In this document: piece by piece, positions 27,947 through 37,628 of the stretch
Layout of the letters: the number at the start of each line of letters is the position of its first letter
How positions within the stretch are numbered: position 1 is the first letter of the stretch
NCBI GenBank assembly: GCA_963971535.1
Contig: OZ020589.1
Coordinates: forward strand, 53,480,888-53,544,887
Direction: 5' to 3'
Source: Notolepis coatsorum
Lineage: Eukaryota > Chordata > Actinopteri > Aulopiformes > Paralepididae
Length of the DNA: 64,000 bases
The notes under the pieces: generated by a model
The model's database searches: none
What the model was told of the DNA's origin: nothing
The model's input: only the letters and a program-made list of their open reading frames with translations
Made by a program: the position numbers and the translations under genes

Positions 27947-28426
27947 CAGAGACCCCCCCCTTAACTACACAGATGAAGCCACAGAGCATGTCCTCTACAG
28001 AGACCCCCCCCTTAACTACACAGATGATACAGAGCATGTCCTCTACAGAGACCCCCCCCCCTTAACTACACAGATGATACCACAGAGCATGCCCTCTACA
28101 GAGACCCCCCCCCTTAACTACACAGATGATACAGAGCATGTCCTCTACAGAGACCCCCCCCTTAACTACACAGATGATACAGAGCATGTCCTCTACAGAG
28201 ACCCCCCCCTTAACTACACAGATGACACCACAGAGCATGCCCTCTACAGAGACCCCCCCCTTAACTACACAGATGACACCACAGAGCATGTCCTCTACAG
28301 AGACCCCCCCCTTAACTACACAGATGATACCACAGAGCATGTCCTCTACAGAGACCCCCCCCTTAACTACACAGATGATACCACAGAGCATGCCATCTAC
28401 AGAGACCCCCCTCCTTAACTACACAG

Positions 28427-28649
28427 ATGATACAGAGCATGCCATCTACAGAGACCCCCCCCTTAACTACACAGATGATACAGAGCATGTCCATTACAGA
28501 GACCCCCCCCTTAACAACACAGATGATACCACAGAGCATGCCCTCTACAGAGACCCCCCCCTTAACTACACAGATGACACCACAGAGCATGTCCTCTACA
28601 GAGACCCCCCCCTTAACTACACAGATGAAGCCGCAGTACCAGGAGTGGA
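28427..28649 (+). CDS. Candidate exon: last Ser/Thr/Pro-rich minisatellite units of a membrane mucin gene (partial)
   Basis: The final minisatellite units are open in the Ser/Thr/Pro-rich frame (repeated STETPPLTTQ core) and run past the array end as MKPQYQEW. A donor-like TGGA|GTGCGT lies at 28649/28650. It leaves one base (A) of a split codon. The next exon begins after a good acceptor at 28925 and needs exactly one base from its predecessor, so the phases match; the junction codon would be Thr. The downstream exons are also Ser/Thr/Pro-rich, as expected for a mucin. This exon assignment is inference: donor position +4 is non-consensus. How much of the upstream array is coding is unknown because C-run variants break the frame many times. 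Confidence 0.4.
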
Positions 28650-28925
28650 GTGCGTTCTACTTCCTGTAGGAGGGACCAAGCACTTGGTGAAAGTGCGCGC
28701 GGCTCGAGAATAACCAAAGGACGGCACCGGTTACCTGTTGGTGGAGAAGGCCGAGCATGACAGACTTACAACATTCATCCTCTTGTTTTGAATCAGACCA
28801 AGTGTTTCGCCTCCAACCCAAGAGGAATAACCCAACCCAGTTTGAAAGTATACTCTCATTTTGACATGCTGTCATTATCATGTATCAACACAACCCTTAC
28901 ATGTTGCTTGTTCTGTCTCCTGCAG
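28650..28925 (+). other. Probable intron between array and mucin exon
   Basis: This is unique sequence between the minisatellite and the exon at 28926. It ends in a pyrimidine-rich tract and CTCCTGCAG acceptor. One frame runs open from the array to 28713 but matches nothing I recognise, and no second exon is convincing here. Confidence 0.5.
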
Positions 28926-29243
28926 CCGTCACATCGTCTGCATCAACTGTCCCGGGAAAGTACATCACCGTGGCAACGTCAAAGACAAACAACGCAAACA
29001 CCATCAAAGTGGCCACCAGCTCAAAAGGCAATGGGCTTCCGACATCTACCCGTTCTATCCGAACATCTAGTACGGCCAAACCACTAGTACCAACACCGAG
29101 TAGGTCCAACCCCACCGCAACGCCAAACGGGCACAGAGCAGGGATGCCCACAGAACAAATAACGAACAGATCAACTGTTCAGACACTCCCCACCCGACCC
29201 AGTGATCTCACCACTGCCACTGGGAATGGCACCACAACCACAG
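28926..29243 (+). CDS. Exon of single-pass membrane mucin-like protein (Ser/Thr/Pro-rich stalk)
   Basis: The exon lies between a strong acceptor (TCTGTCTCCTGCAG) and a donor (CACAG|GTTTGT), with phase 1 at both ends (318 bp). It encodes about 105 residues very rich in Ser and Thr, with many Pro, Asn and Lys/Arg and no Cys. It has the look of an O-glycosylated extracellular stalk, and NRS and NGT are N-glycosylation sequons. Phase-compatible splicing to the transmembrane exon at 29671 supports a real gene rather than a chance frame. The architecture (Ser/Thr-rich stalk, one helix, short tail) fits membrane mucins. The cytoplasmic tail has some resemblance to MANSC1-type proteins, but no MANSC cysteine domain lies in the window, so I give no symbol. 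The 5' exons are off-window to the left or displaced beyond the array. Confidence 0.75.
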
Positions 29244-29577
29244 GTTTGTACTCAAGTTTCAAGTTTTGTTTTATTTGTCACATATACGGTATATGTACAT
29301 GTACACTCCTGAGATTGTGCTTCATACAGTAAAAGTGTAAAAGAACAAACACTATACAAAATATACAACATACAAAACTAAAATGTACAAAATGCTAAAA
29401 TTAGGTAGAAGAGGTTGTGCAAATGTGTAAGAATAAATAGATAAAATACAGTGTAATGTTTCCACTGCTCATTCCACTGGTCTACTGCTTGACAGAAAGT
29501 AGCCAGATTTCCAAAATGTACTTTATCTGTTTTGCTGACTTGTTTTGAGAAGTAATGAAACATTTGTGCATGTAAAG

Positions 29578-29665
<88 letters not shown>

Positions 29666-29670
29666 TACAG
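29244..29670 (+). other. Intron with dispersed repeat and (ATT)n
   Basis: This intron contains a repeat at about 29249-29450 (TTTCAAGTTTTGTTTTATTT..., GAGATTGTGCTTCATACAGTA) that recurs at about 37037-37200 and, more distantly, at 33998-34345. It is followed by an 85-bp ATT microsatellite. The acceptor TATTCTACAG sits directly after the microsatellite, so the ATT run forms part of the polypyrimidine/branch region. Confidence 0.65.
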
Positions 29671-29828
29671 CTCATCAGTTTGGGGACACAGACATATCCC
29701 AGACCCCTGGCTTGGTGGCCGTCCTCTGCATCTTCTTCCTGGTTCTCGGACTCGCGCTGGTAGTGGCCGTCATCAAGGCCTGTCAATCACGCCGGTCTAA
29801 CTTTGAAAGGCTTGACGATGTCCCAATG
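29671..29828 (+). CDS. Transmembrane exon of the mucin-like protein
   Basis: The exon runs from acceptor TTCTACAG to donor CCAATG|GTGAGT. It is 158 bp, entering at phase 1 and leaving at phase 0. It encodes a short juxtamembrane stretch (HQFGDTDISQTPG), then a hydrophobic helix of about 21 residues (Leu/Val/Ala/Phe-rich). A Lys-Ala-Cys boundary and the basic cytoplasmic start QSRRSNFERLDDVPM follow. The helix followed by positive charges predicts type I orientation with the C-terminus in the cytosol. The Cys just inside the membrane is a candidate palmitoylation site (inference). The RR-x-x-(F/Y)-x-RLD pattern recalls the tail of MANSC1, which is my best but weak family suggestion. Confidence 0.85.
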
Positions 29829-30444
29829 GTGAGTTTATAATCCCAATTCTTTATTTTTAAAACACTAAACTGATACTACTGTCTTCTCAGAGTGATTGCA
29901 CAGAGTTATTATTGACTGAACAGGAAACCAATTTTGATTTGTCTGCATTGGGTGTTTTCGTGAGAACCAGGTCAACATGTGGGGGAATAATTCATGACAA
30001 ATATTCTGAAATGATCACGTGTCAGTACTTTGTGTTTCCGTGCTGTAGCCTTAGAAGCATGAAGCTACATGAACCCTTGAGGCGAAGAACCATAGAAGTC
30101 TGTTTAGAACGTCTCCAACTTTAGAATTCTTTTTTTATTTAGAAATGTTTGAATTTAGAAAAGTCAATCCAAATCACTCGGGAGTGTGTTTGTGACACAT
30201 ACACCTGGACGTACTAAACCCCTAAACTGTTTTAACTGAGTGTAGACAACACTACAGATCACCACCTGTACTGAAGTATGAACACATTGTTCATCTGAAA
30301 AACTACATTTTAAAACAGACTTATATGGTTCTTCATGTGAAGGATTCATAGAGAATTTATATTATTTTAGACCCTACTAAAATGAGCCATTCTGATGATA
30401 CATGTGATGCCAAACTTTTCAAAGTGTATTTCCATTATTTCTAG
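29829..30444 (+). other. Last intron of the mucin-like gene
   Basis: This is a 616-bp AT-rich intron bounded by GTGAGT and TTATTTCTAG. I see no gene or recognisable repeat in it. Confidence 0.7.
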
Positions 30445-30492
30445 GGCGAAGTCCATGAAGACTCTCCATTTGCCAATCACTCAAAACAATAG
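30445..30492 (+). CDS. Terminal coding exon of the mucin-like protein
   Basis: After acceptor CATTATTTCTAG the phase-0 frame reads 15 residues (GEVHEDSPFANHSKQ) and a TAG stop at 30490-30492. It completes a cytoplasmic tail of about 35 residues from the helix. The tail is acidic with one possible phospho-site (EDS), and no PDZ-type C-terminus is evident. The 3' UTR follows without a close AATAAA. The first canonical AATAAA downstream on this strand, near 31373, belongs to an inserted LINE 3' end. Confidence 0.8.
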   Translation, partial: GEVHEDSPFANHSKQ

Positions 30493-30856
30493 TGGATATA
30501 ATTGATCAAAAGAAGAAGAAATGAGATGAAGCCGTCGGGAAGAGAGCTGCAGTTCTGTCCAGAGGCTTCTGTTTCTGCGGAGAGCCCCAGAGCAAAGAAA
30601 AAGAAAAAAAGTACATCATAAAATGATTTCTTTCTGTAAAATCGCTGTTCTCAATTTCTTTTTGCAACTTGTCTTACTGGTAAGATGTGGTGTTAGATGT
30701 AATGGCAGTTTGTTCCAGTTTGACGTAGCTTTATACATTACAGTTTTCTTTAATTAATTCGTTTTGGGTAGTGGAAGCGTGAATCTTTCCATAGCTGCAT
30801 GTCTGGCTAGCTTCCATAGCTGTTAAACCCAGATTCGGCTCAAACAAGGGACTAAA
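30493..30856 (+). other. Probable 3' UTR of the mucin-like gene
   Basis: This AT-rich sequence follows the stop codon. It includes a short A/G-rich stretch at 30590-30612. There is no canonical poly(A) signal and no reading frame of note. Confidence 0.45.
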
Positions 30857-31500
<644 letters not shown>

Positions 31501-32033
31501 GGTATTATAAACATGTTGATCTTCACACATGCAGTGCATCTGAAAGCCATTATCCCTGAAAGGCAACCTATATTATTTTGGTCTGAAAGATAATTTAAAA
31601 GTTTTTTAAAAGAGATGACTGACAAATCAAAATCATAGTCTTCGTAATATATTGATGGTCGTTTTGATCAAATAGGTTTGATAGCGTGAAACAGACTACT
31701 GTGTTGTATCTACTTTCATTGACTGCGTCTGCATCAGTTCGTCAATGGCCCTTCGGATGGTGACGGAAAGCAAGGGCCCATATATTGTATTCATTCTGTA
31801 AATATCTACCGGGAATTTGACCTGTGTCATGGGGCTCTTATTTATTTATTTTATTGACCCTTCATTTAACCAGGCAGGTCAGTTATTAAGAACAAATTCT
31901 TATTTTCAATGACGGCCAAACACATTTTAAATACTGTTTTTTAATGGTGGTACATACATACATCACAGAGGTAGGGGAAATAATTAAAACACACATCAAA
32001 CAACCAAATAAAATGACAAAGGGGCATACAGTT
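31501..32033. other. Intergenic, one terminal repeat fragment
   Basis: There is no gene here. At about 31840-31915 lies a short repeat (TTTATTTATTTTATTGACC, TTAACCAGGCAGGTCAG) of a type common in fish genomes. Confidence 0.5.
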
Positions 32034-32275
32034 TGATTGATTGAAAACTTTATTAACAGATTGCAGAATGGGTACAACAATACAGTACAGCTCAATACAC
32101 ACAATTGTTAAGGGGATGCAGACCAGAGAAAGACTTTCGTCTTGTTTACATCAGGGTCCCCCATTTTCAATTCATCATGACATATATGACATACATGACA
32201 TACAGATAGACAGTACTGCTACATCTATACATTTATGACATACCAGATCTACAAATACAGTACTCTTTGTGATAC
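32034..32275 (-). mobile_element. LINE 3' end, inverted copy
   Basis: This is the reverse complement of the 3' UTR at 31166-31392 (TTGATTGAAAACTTTATTAACAG at its left, GTCTTGTTTACATCAGGGTC inside), about 640 bp from it. It is truncated at the 5' side. Confidence 0.75.
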
Positions 32276-33048
32276 AGCCATACATGAAGCAGAACATTCA
32301 GATGACAGTTGAACAACTCTGTGGTCCATGTTATTCCACGATGACACACAACAACACAACGATAAGGATATAGATTGGAACAAACAACGGTATCTCTTGA
32401 ATGTGGAGCTGTCAGCGTGGCTGCATGGCTGCGCACGCACATGGACTTTGTTTACATCCACAAACACGTCCGGCCACGTGACTCTCTCGTGACGTCACTC
32501 GCAGCCAGAAGCGGCACGGTGCAGAGTTTGAAGTCTAAACTTATTATAGCAATAAAATGTACAGAGACACTTACAGTGACCTTCCTTGTGAAGATACAAG
32601 ACAACCTGTTACGTGACTTCCGATATTTTCTCCAATTTCCATCGAAAGTGTCCCGCGGACTGTAGGTGAGTGACATGATGCGTTTAACTAGATTATGTTC
32701 AGTGTCATTATTAAGACACAGCACACGTTGAGTTTTTATACTTTCATTCATCGCATTGATTCGAAATCTAAAAGCTTAGCTGCATACTGTACATATAACT
32801 GAATCTAACACGGTGTTTCCAGTTAACATGACGGCGCGCAGCTGAGCTGACAGCGCGACAGAAGCGCAACTCGTGAAGTTTAACTTATTGCTCCTCTTCT
32901 TGGTCAAACCTTTGCGTGTTTCACCTCATATCTTCTTTATATCATATCAATCTTTATGTTCTCATGAGTAGCTCAGTCCTGTTATATCTTTATATAAAGC
33001 TCCACAACTAGCTTTATACTACTTTGAAGTTCAGCAACACGAATTACG
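32276..33048. other. Intergenic unique sequence
   Basis: Apart from the promoter-like cluster above there is no recognisable gene, RNA or repeat. Confidence 0.4.
32475..32665 (+). promoter_or_regulatory. Promoter-like cluster: E-box, CRE and strong splice donor
   Basis: There is a CACGTG E-box at 32475-32480 and a perfect CRE palindrome TGACGTCA at 32490-32497. About 170 bp downstream is a near-consensus donor TGTAG|GTGAGT (GT at 32666). Together they could be the start of a transcript with a non-coding first exon. I see no coding exon downstream that clearly belongs to it. Confidence 0.3.
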
Positions 33049-33192
33049 ATGAATTGAAAATGGGGGACCCTGATGTAAACAAGACGAAAGTGTTTCTCTG
33101 GTCTGCATCCCCTTAACAATTGTATGTATTGAGCTGTACTGTACTGTACCCATTCTGCAATCTGTTAATAAAGTTTTCAATCAATCAATCAA
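33049..33192 (+). mobile_element. LINE 3' end fragment
   Basis: This fragment has the same 3' UTR as the LINE at 30857-31500, ending AATAAAGTTTTCAATCAATCAATC. Confidence 0.7.
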
Positions 33193-33226
33193 ACACGACC
33201 ACAGGAATGTGGAATGTGTTTCCAGA

Positions 33227-33380
33227 ACAATATTTATACATTCTCCCCCTTTATCTCCCCTCCCTTCAATATTTATACATTCTCCCCCTTTATCTCCCCT
33301 CCCTTCAATATTTATACATTCTCCCCCTTTATCTCCCCTCCCTTCAATATTTATACATTCTTCTCCCCCTTTATCTCAAA
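33227..33380. repeat. 39-bp minisatellite (about 4 copies)
   Basis: The unit has CAATATTTATACATTCTCCC, CCTTTATC and CCCTCCCTT segments and is repeated almost exactly about four times. 39 bp is a multiple of three, so all frames repeat, but this is not convincing coding sequence. Confidence 0.8.
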
Positions 33381-33935
33381 AACTCCCCCCCCCCCCTTCC
33401 TCTGGAGCGGCTGCCTTTATCATCACCCCCCCCCCCCCCCCCCCACACAGACACAGACACACTTCCAGTTTGCGTCTGCCCTTGTTGGGTATATAGGCTA
33501 TAAATATCGGTTGCATTTGGTGTCGCCTCACAGTACTTATTGTGACAATACTATTAGGCCATTATACTCTACTACACTACAGTATGCAAATATCCCTTTC
33601 GAAGATGACCATTTATGTCCTCTAGAGGGCGCGCGACCACAACATTAGAATCATCCTCATTCTACAGAGCCAGTGCCCAATTAATATGCCTTTGTGACTG
33701 ACTCGATGCTTTTTTTTTTATTAACACAAACTTCATACAACAATACAAACCAACAGAAAAAAATACAATGAAGAACAAAAGGAAATAAAATAAATGAATG
33801 AATTAAAAAGACAAACTTGCAGCTGCACCAATAAGATACCCAATAAGGCTCAATCTTCATTTGACAGGCAACAAACATACAATTACAAAACACTGAAAAA
33901 ACGCCAATTTAATAGAAAAATGGCATTTGGTAAAT
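33381..33935. other. Intergenic; C-run and CA-rich stretch
   Basis: There are C runs at 33387-33397 and 33426-33444, then unremarkable AT-rich sequence. There is no gene. Confidence 0.4.
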
Positions 33936-34531
33936 GGTAAATTTATATAGCGCGTTTATCCAAAGCTCTTTACAATTTTGTTCCTCACATTTTACAAGAT
34001 ACAAGAGTTTTATTTGTCACGGCATACAGGTATACAGTGAAATGGGGGGGGGGGGTCTTGCCCGCAACGATGTGCATAATACAATAGTAATAATATATAA
34101 TAAGAATCCAACCAATAGAGCGACATTGTGCAATAAACAAGTAAACAAGTAGGCATATCGGTATCTGTACATGAGTTATTTACAGAGCATGGTAGGACAT
34201 GCTAGGTCCTGTGATAGTGCAATACACTGTTAGCTACGGATGAGGCACTGGGTCTTTATGTACACTGCTATATTATACAATCTCAAGTTATACTATACTA
34301 TTCTTAAAGTGACCTTTCCTTCTGTAAAGTGACCGTAAGTGTGAGCCCGTTCACTCACACATCCACACACTGACGGCGAGGCGACCACGCAAGGTGCCAA
34401 CCTACCTGCTCATCGGGAGCAATTAGGGGTTAAGTGTCTTGCTCAAGGACACATCGACACGCTGCCCGGGAGGAGCGGGAATCACTGGGAACCCTCCGGA
34501 TTACCAGACGACTGCTCTCTACCTCCTGAGT
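33936..34531 (-). mobile_element. tRNA-derived SINE, interrupted by another repeat
   Basis: Read on the minus strand it has the head CAGGAGGTAGAG...GTAATCCGGAGG, CTCCTCCCGGGCAGCGTGTC, GGCACCTTGCGTGGTCGCC, and the tail AAAGAGCTTTGGATAAACGC. It is the same family as 36774-37031 and 38861-39106. About 345 bp of another dispersed repeat (about 33998-34345, TTTTATTTGTCACGGCATAC) sits inside it. Confidence 0.7.
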
Positions 34532-34561
34532 CTGTCACCCCCTTGTCACCCCCATGTCATG

Positions 34562-34714
34562 ATGAATTGAAAATGGGGGACCCTGATGTAAACAAGACGA
34601 AAGTCTTTCTCTGGTCTGCATCCCCTTAACAATTGTGTGTATTGAGCTGTACTGTATTGTACCCATTCTGCAATCTGTTAATACCGTTTTCAATCAATCA
34701 ATCAATCAATCAGT
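34562..34714 (+). mobile_element. LINE 3' end fragment
   Basis: This is the same family as 30857-31500 (GAATTGAAAATGGGGGACCC through CAATCAATCAATCAATCAG). The poly(A) motif AATAAAG is altered to AATACCG. Confidence 0.7.
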
Positions 34715-34799
34715 CTTGTCACTGTTCGAGATATCATCAGTTCCGTTTTGACAAGGCACGAGTTGACATTTAGTCCTCTGAAAATACCTGACATTTATC

Positions 34800-35037
34800 T
34801 CCGTCAGAGATTTGTAGGCTTTAACCCTTTCACCGCGGAGCTAATGATGCGGATCCACTGTCTCCCAGTCAAGTGCCGCATCACCTTCAAGCTCCTGCTC
34901 CTCACCTACAAGTCCCTCCATGCCCTCGCCCCCCGATACCTGTCTGATCTCCTGCTCCTCACCTACAAGTCCCTCCATGCCCTCGCCCCCCGATACCTGT
35001 CTGATCTCCTGCACCAGCACTTTGGGAACCACTGGTC
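34800..35037 (+). pseudogene. LINE reverse-transcriptase C-terminal fragment with 60-bp internal duplication
   Basis: The frame reads motifs typical of the C-terminal part of L2/CR1-type LINE proteins (LPVKCRITFKLLLLTYKSLH, ALAPRYLSDLL). The block encoding LLLTYKSLHALAPRYLSDLL occurs twice in direct succession (about 34889-35008), a 60-bp in-frame tandem duplication. It probably belongs to the same decayed LINE whose 3' end (CTTGGGTTCTAGAAAGGCGC, TATATAAAT, ATT run) lies at about 36300-36375. Confidence 0.7.
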
Positions 35038-36208
35038 TAAACTACATTAAAACAGTAATGTATGATTATGTAGCTTCACTGGTCTAAACTACATTAAAAC
35101 AGTAATGTATGATTATGTAGCTTCACTGGTCTAAACTACATTAAAACAGTAATGTATGATTATGTAGCTTCACTGGTCTAAACTACATTAAAACAGTAAT
35201 GTGTGATTATGTAGCTTCACTGGTCTAAACTACATTAAAACAGTAATGTGTGATTATGTAGCGTTGCTGTTCTAAACTACATTAAAACAGTAATGTATGA
35301 TTATGTAGCTTCACTGGTCTAAACTACATTAAAACAGTAATGTATGATTATGTAGCTTCACTGGTCTAAACTACATTAAAACAGTAATGTATGATTATGT
35401 AGCTTCACTGGTCTAAACTACATTAAAACAGTAATGTATGATTATGTAGCGTTGCTGTTCTAAACTACATTAAAACAGTAATGTGTGATTATGTAGCTTC
35501 GCTGTTCTAAAACATTAAAACAGTAATGTGTGATTATGTAGCTTCACTGTTCTAAAACATTAAAACAGTAATGTATGATTATGTAGCGTCGCTGTTCTAA
35601 AACATTAAAACAGTAATGTGTGATTATGTAGCTTCACTGTTCTAAAACATTAAAACAGTAATGTGTGATTATGTAGCGTCGCTGTTCTAAAACATTAAAA
35701 CAGTAATGTGTGATTATGTAGCTTCACTGTTCTAAAACATTAAAACAGTAATGTGTGATTATGTAGCGTCGCTGTTCTAAAACATTAAAACAGTAATGTG
35801 TGATTATGTAGCTTCACTGTTCTAAACTACATTAAAACAGTAATGTATGATTATGTAGCTTCGCTGTTCTAAAACATTAAAACAGTAATGTGTGATTATG
35901 TAGCTTCACTGTTCTAAAACATTAAAACAGTAATGTATGATTATGTAGCGTCGCTGTTCTAAACTACATTAAAACAGTAATGTGTGATTATGTAACTTCG
36001 CTGTTCTAAAACATTAAAACAGTAATGTATGATTATGTAGCGTCGCTGTTCTAAACTACATTAAAACAGTAATGTATGATTATGTAGCGTCGCTGTTCTA
36101 AACTACATTAAAACAGTAATGTATGATTATGTAGTGTCGCTGTTCTAAACTACATTAAAACAGTAATGTATGATTATGTAGCGTCGCTGTTCTAAACTAC
36201 ATTAAAAC
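35030..36208. repeat. 45/47-bp minisatellite (about 25 copies)
   Basis: The unit has TCTAAACTACATTAAAACAG, TAATGTATGATTATGTAGC and TTCACTGG segments. 47-bp (AAACTACATT) and 45-bp (AAAACATT) types occur in blocks, with GCTTCACTGG, GCGTTGCTG and GCGTCGCTG variants alternating. The array separates two parts of a decayed LINE. Confidence 0.9.
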
Positions 36209-36375
36209 AGGCTTTTCCCCATCAGTTAGTTTAGATTAGATTAGGTCCATTATGCCCTCATCCCCCTTTCCCCCCCCTACTTCCCTAGCCCTATTTTTTG
36301 TCCTGATTGTGAAGCGACCTTGGGTTCTAGAAAGGCGCTATATAAATTTGATCTATTATTATTATTATTATTATT
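36209..36375 (+). mobile_element. LINE 3' terminus with ATT tail
   Basis: GCGACCTTGGGTTCTAGAAA, GGCGCTATATAAAT and an ATT run (about 36355-36375) form a typical CR1/L2-like 3' end. Confidence 0.6.
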
Positions 36376-36773
36376 ATGGAGCATCGCCGTCGGTTGTGTG
36401 ATAGTAAAGGGCTAACCTTCTGTATTGTCACAGTGAAAGGGTTAACAGGCTGTCGTGTGGCAGTGAAAGGGTTAAGCTTGAATTTTGAATCAGTTTGTTT
36501 CAGCTTCCACACCAGAGTCGTGATACATTTAGTTTGGTGTCTTTCAAACAGGAGCCGTGACCCTGACCCACAGGATGCAGCTTCAAGTGAAGGAGGAGGT
36601 TATGTGAACAGAATACACTGTACATGGAGCCATAGACCTATATTATTATTACTTTCACAAACAATTGTGAAATGTGAAAAATGAAACATTTAACTTTTTG
36701 TCGCCCTCATCTTGTGACCCAAGATTGAACACCACTGTGTTTATCTCTGTACATTGTATTGCTATAGTTTAAA

Positions 36774-37031
36774 TGGTAATAAATGGTGCATTTATATAGC
36801 TCTCTTATCCAAAGCGGTTTACAATTTTGTTCCTCACATCTTTACCCGTTCACTCACCAATTCACACACCGACGGCAGAGGCGACCACGCAAGGTGCCAA
36901 CCTGCTCATCGGGAGCAGTTAGGGGTTAAAAGTGTCTTGCGCAAGGACACTCTGACACGCTGCCTGAGAGGAGCGGGAATCTAACCGAGAACCTTCGTAT
37001 TACCAGACGACCACTCTACCTCCTGAGCCCC
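36774..37031 (-). mobile_element. tRNA-derived SINE
   Basis: This copy is nearly intact on the minus strand, from the head at about 37031 to the tail AAACCGCTTTGGATAAGAG and TATATAAATGCACC at 36774. It is the same family as 33936-34531 and 38861-39106. Confidence 0.75.
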
Positions 37032-37034
37032 TTG

Positions 37035-37250
37035 TGTAGTTTCAAGTTTTGTCACATATGTCACGTATATATGGTACGTGTACGTTACAGTGAAATGCTT
37101 GGTTCTGTATGAGCCCCCTGAGATTGTGCTTCATACAGTAAAATGTAAAAATAATAACACTATACAAAATATACAATATACAACCTAAAGTACAAAGTGA
37201 AGTTTAGACTTCAAACACTCAAAGCCATGTCAAAAAGTTTGAAAAAATGC
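37035..37250. mobile_element. Dispersed repeat fragment
   Basis: This fragment is shared with the intron at 29249-29450: GTTTCAAGTTTTGTCACATA, GAGATTGTGCTTCATACAGT, ACACTATACAAAATATACAA. It probably derives from a LINE or SINE 3' region; I cannot name the family. Confidence 0.5.
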
Positions 37251-37340
37251 AAAGGTTTGACCATAAAGAGGCCAAATGTATCCCAAAACTCATGCTCAAA
37301 GCTCATCCCACTTGTAAGTTGCTTGAATGAATGAATTTAT

Positions 37341-37454
<114 letters not shown>

Positions 37455-37628
37455 TATATTACATGTACATATCTTCATGTGAAAACAACAACGATGCAAT
37501 TGTGTGCATGTGCCAGGTCTCGCAAGAAGCTATTTAAAGGGAGGGAGCCTGATCACAAATATAGACAAAATATAAACAACAAAAACAAAAACAAAACATA
37601 CAACGTGGGTAGGCTTACACACCTACCT

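Larger units (their letters stand above)
1..28632 (+). repeat. 51-bp GC-run minisatellite mega-array (about 430 units)
   Basis: Nearly every base, apart from the inserted elements, belongs to one tandem repeat. Each unit has a C run (6-10 C), the string TTAACTACACAGATGA, a variable triplet block, CAGAGCATG, then TCCTCTACAGAGA. The commonest unit is 51 bp (7 C). Common variants lack CCA (48 bp), carry 8-10 C, or differ at GATGATACC/GATGAAGCC/GATGACACC/GATGATGCC and CATGTCC/CATGCCC. With 7 C the length is a multiple of three, so two + frames and at least one - frame stay open. One + frame reads a Ser/Thr/Pro-rich 17-residue repeat (SMSSTETPPLTTQ core); the other contains NYTD and YRDPP. The third has a TAA in every unit. 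C-run changes switch frame repeatedly. The array continues past the left edge and ends at about 28632, just before spliced exons. Confidence 0.95.

Noticed and set aside
1..28632. Regularly spaced repeats resembling a CRISPR array
   Set aside because: The units are contiguous with no unique spacers, there are no cas genes, and the context is clearly vertebrate.
28650..28760. Extra coding exon right after the array (open to 28713)
   Set aside because: Its frame ends without a donor in the phase needed by the exon at 28926 and it resembles no known domain.
29545..29763. Poly-isoleucine/asparagine, Thr-His and Ile-Asn-Gln-Ser frames at microsatellites (also near 31400, 37400, 40500, 40700)
   Set aside because: They are translations of ATT, CA/GT and TCAA simple repeats.
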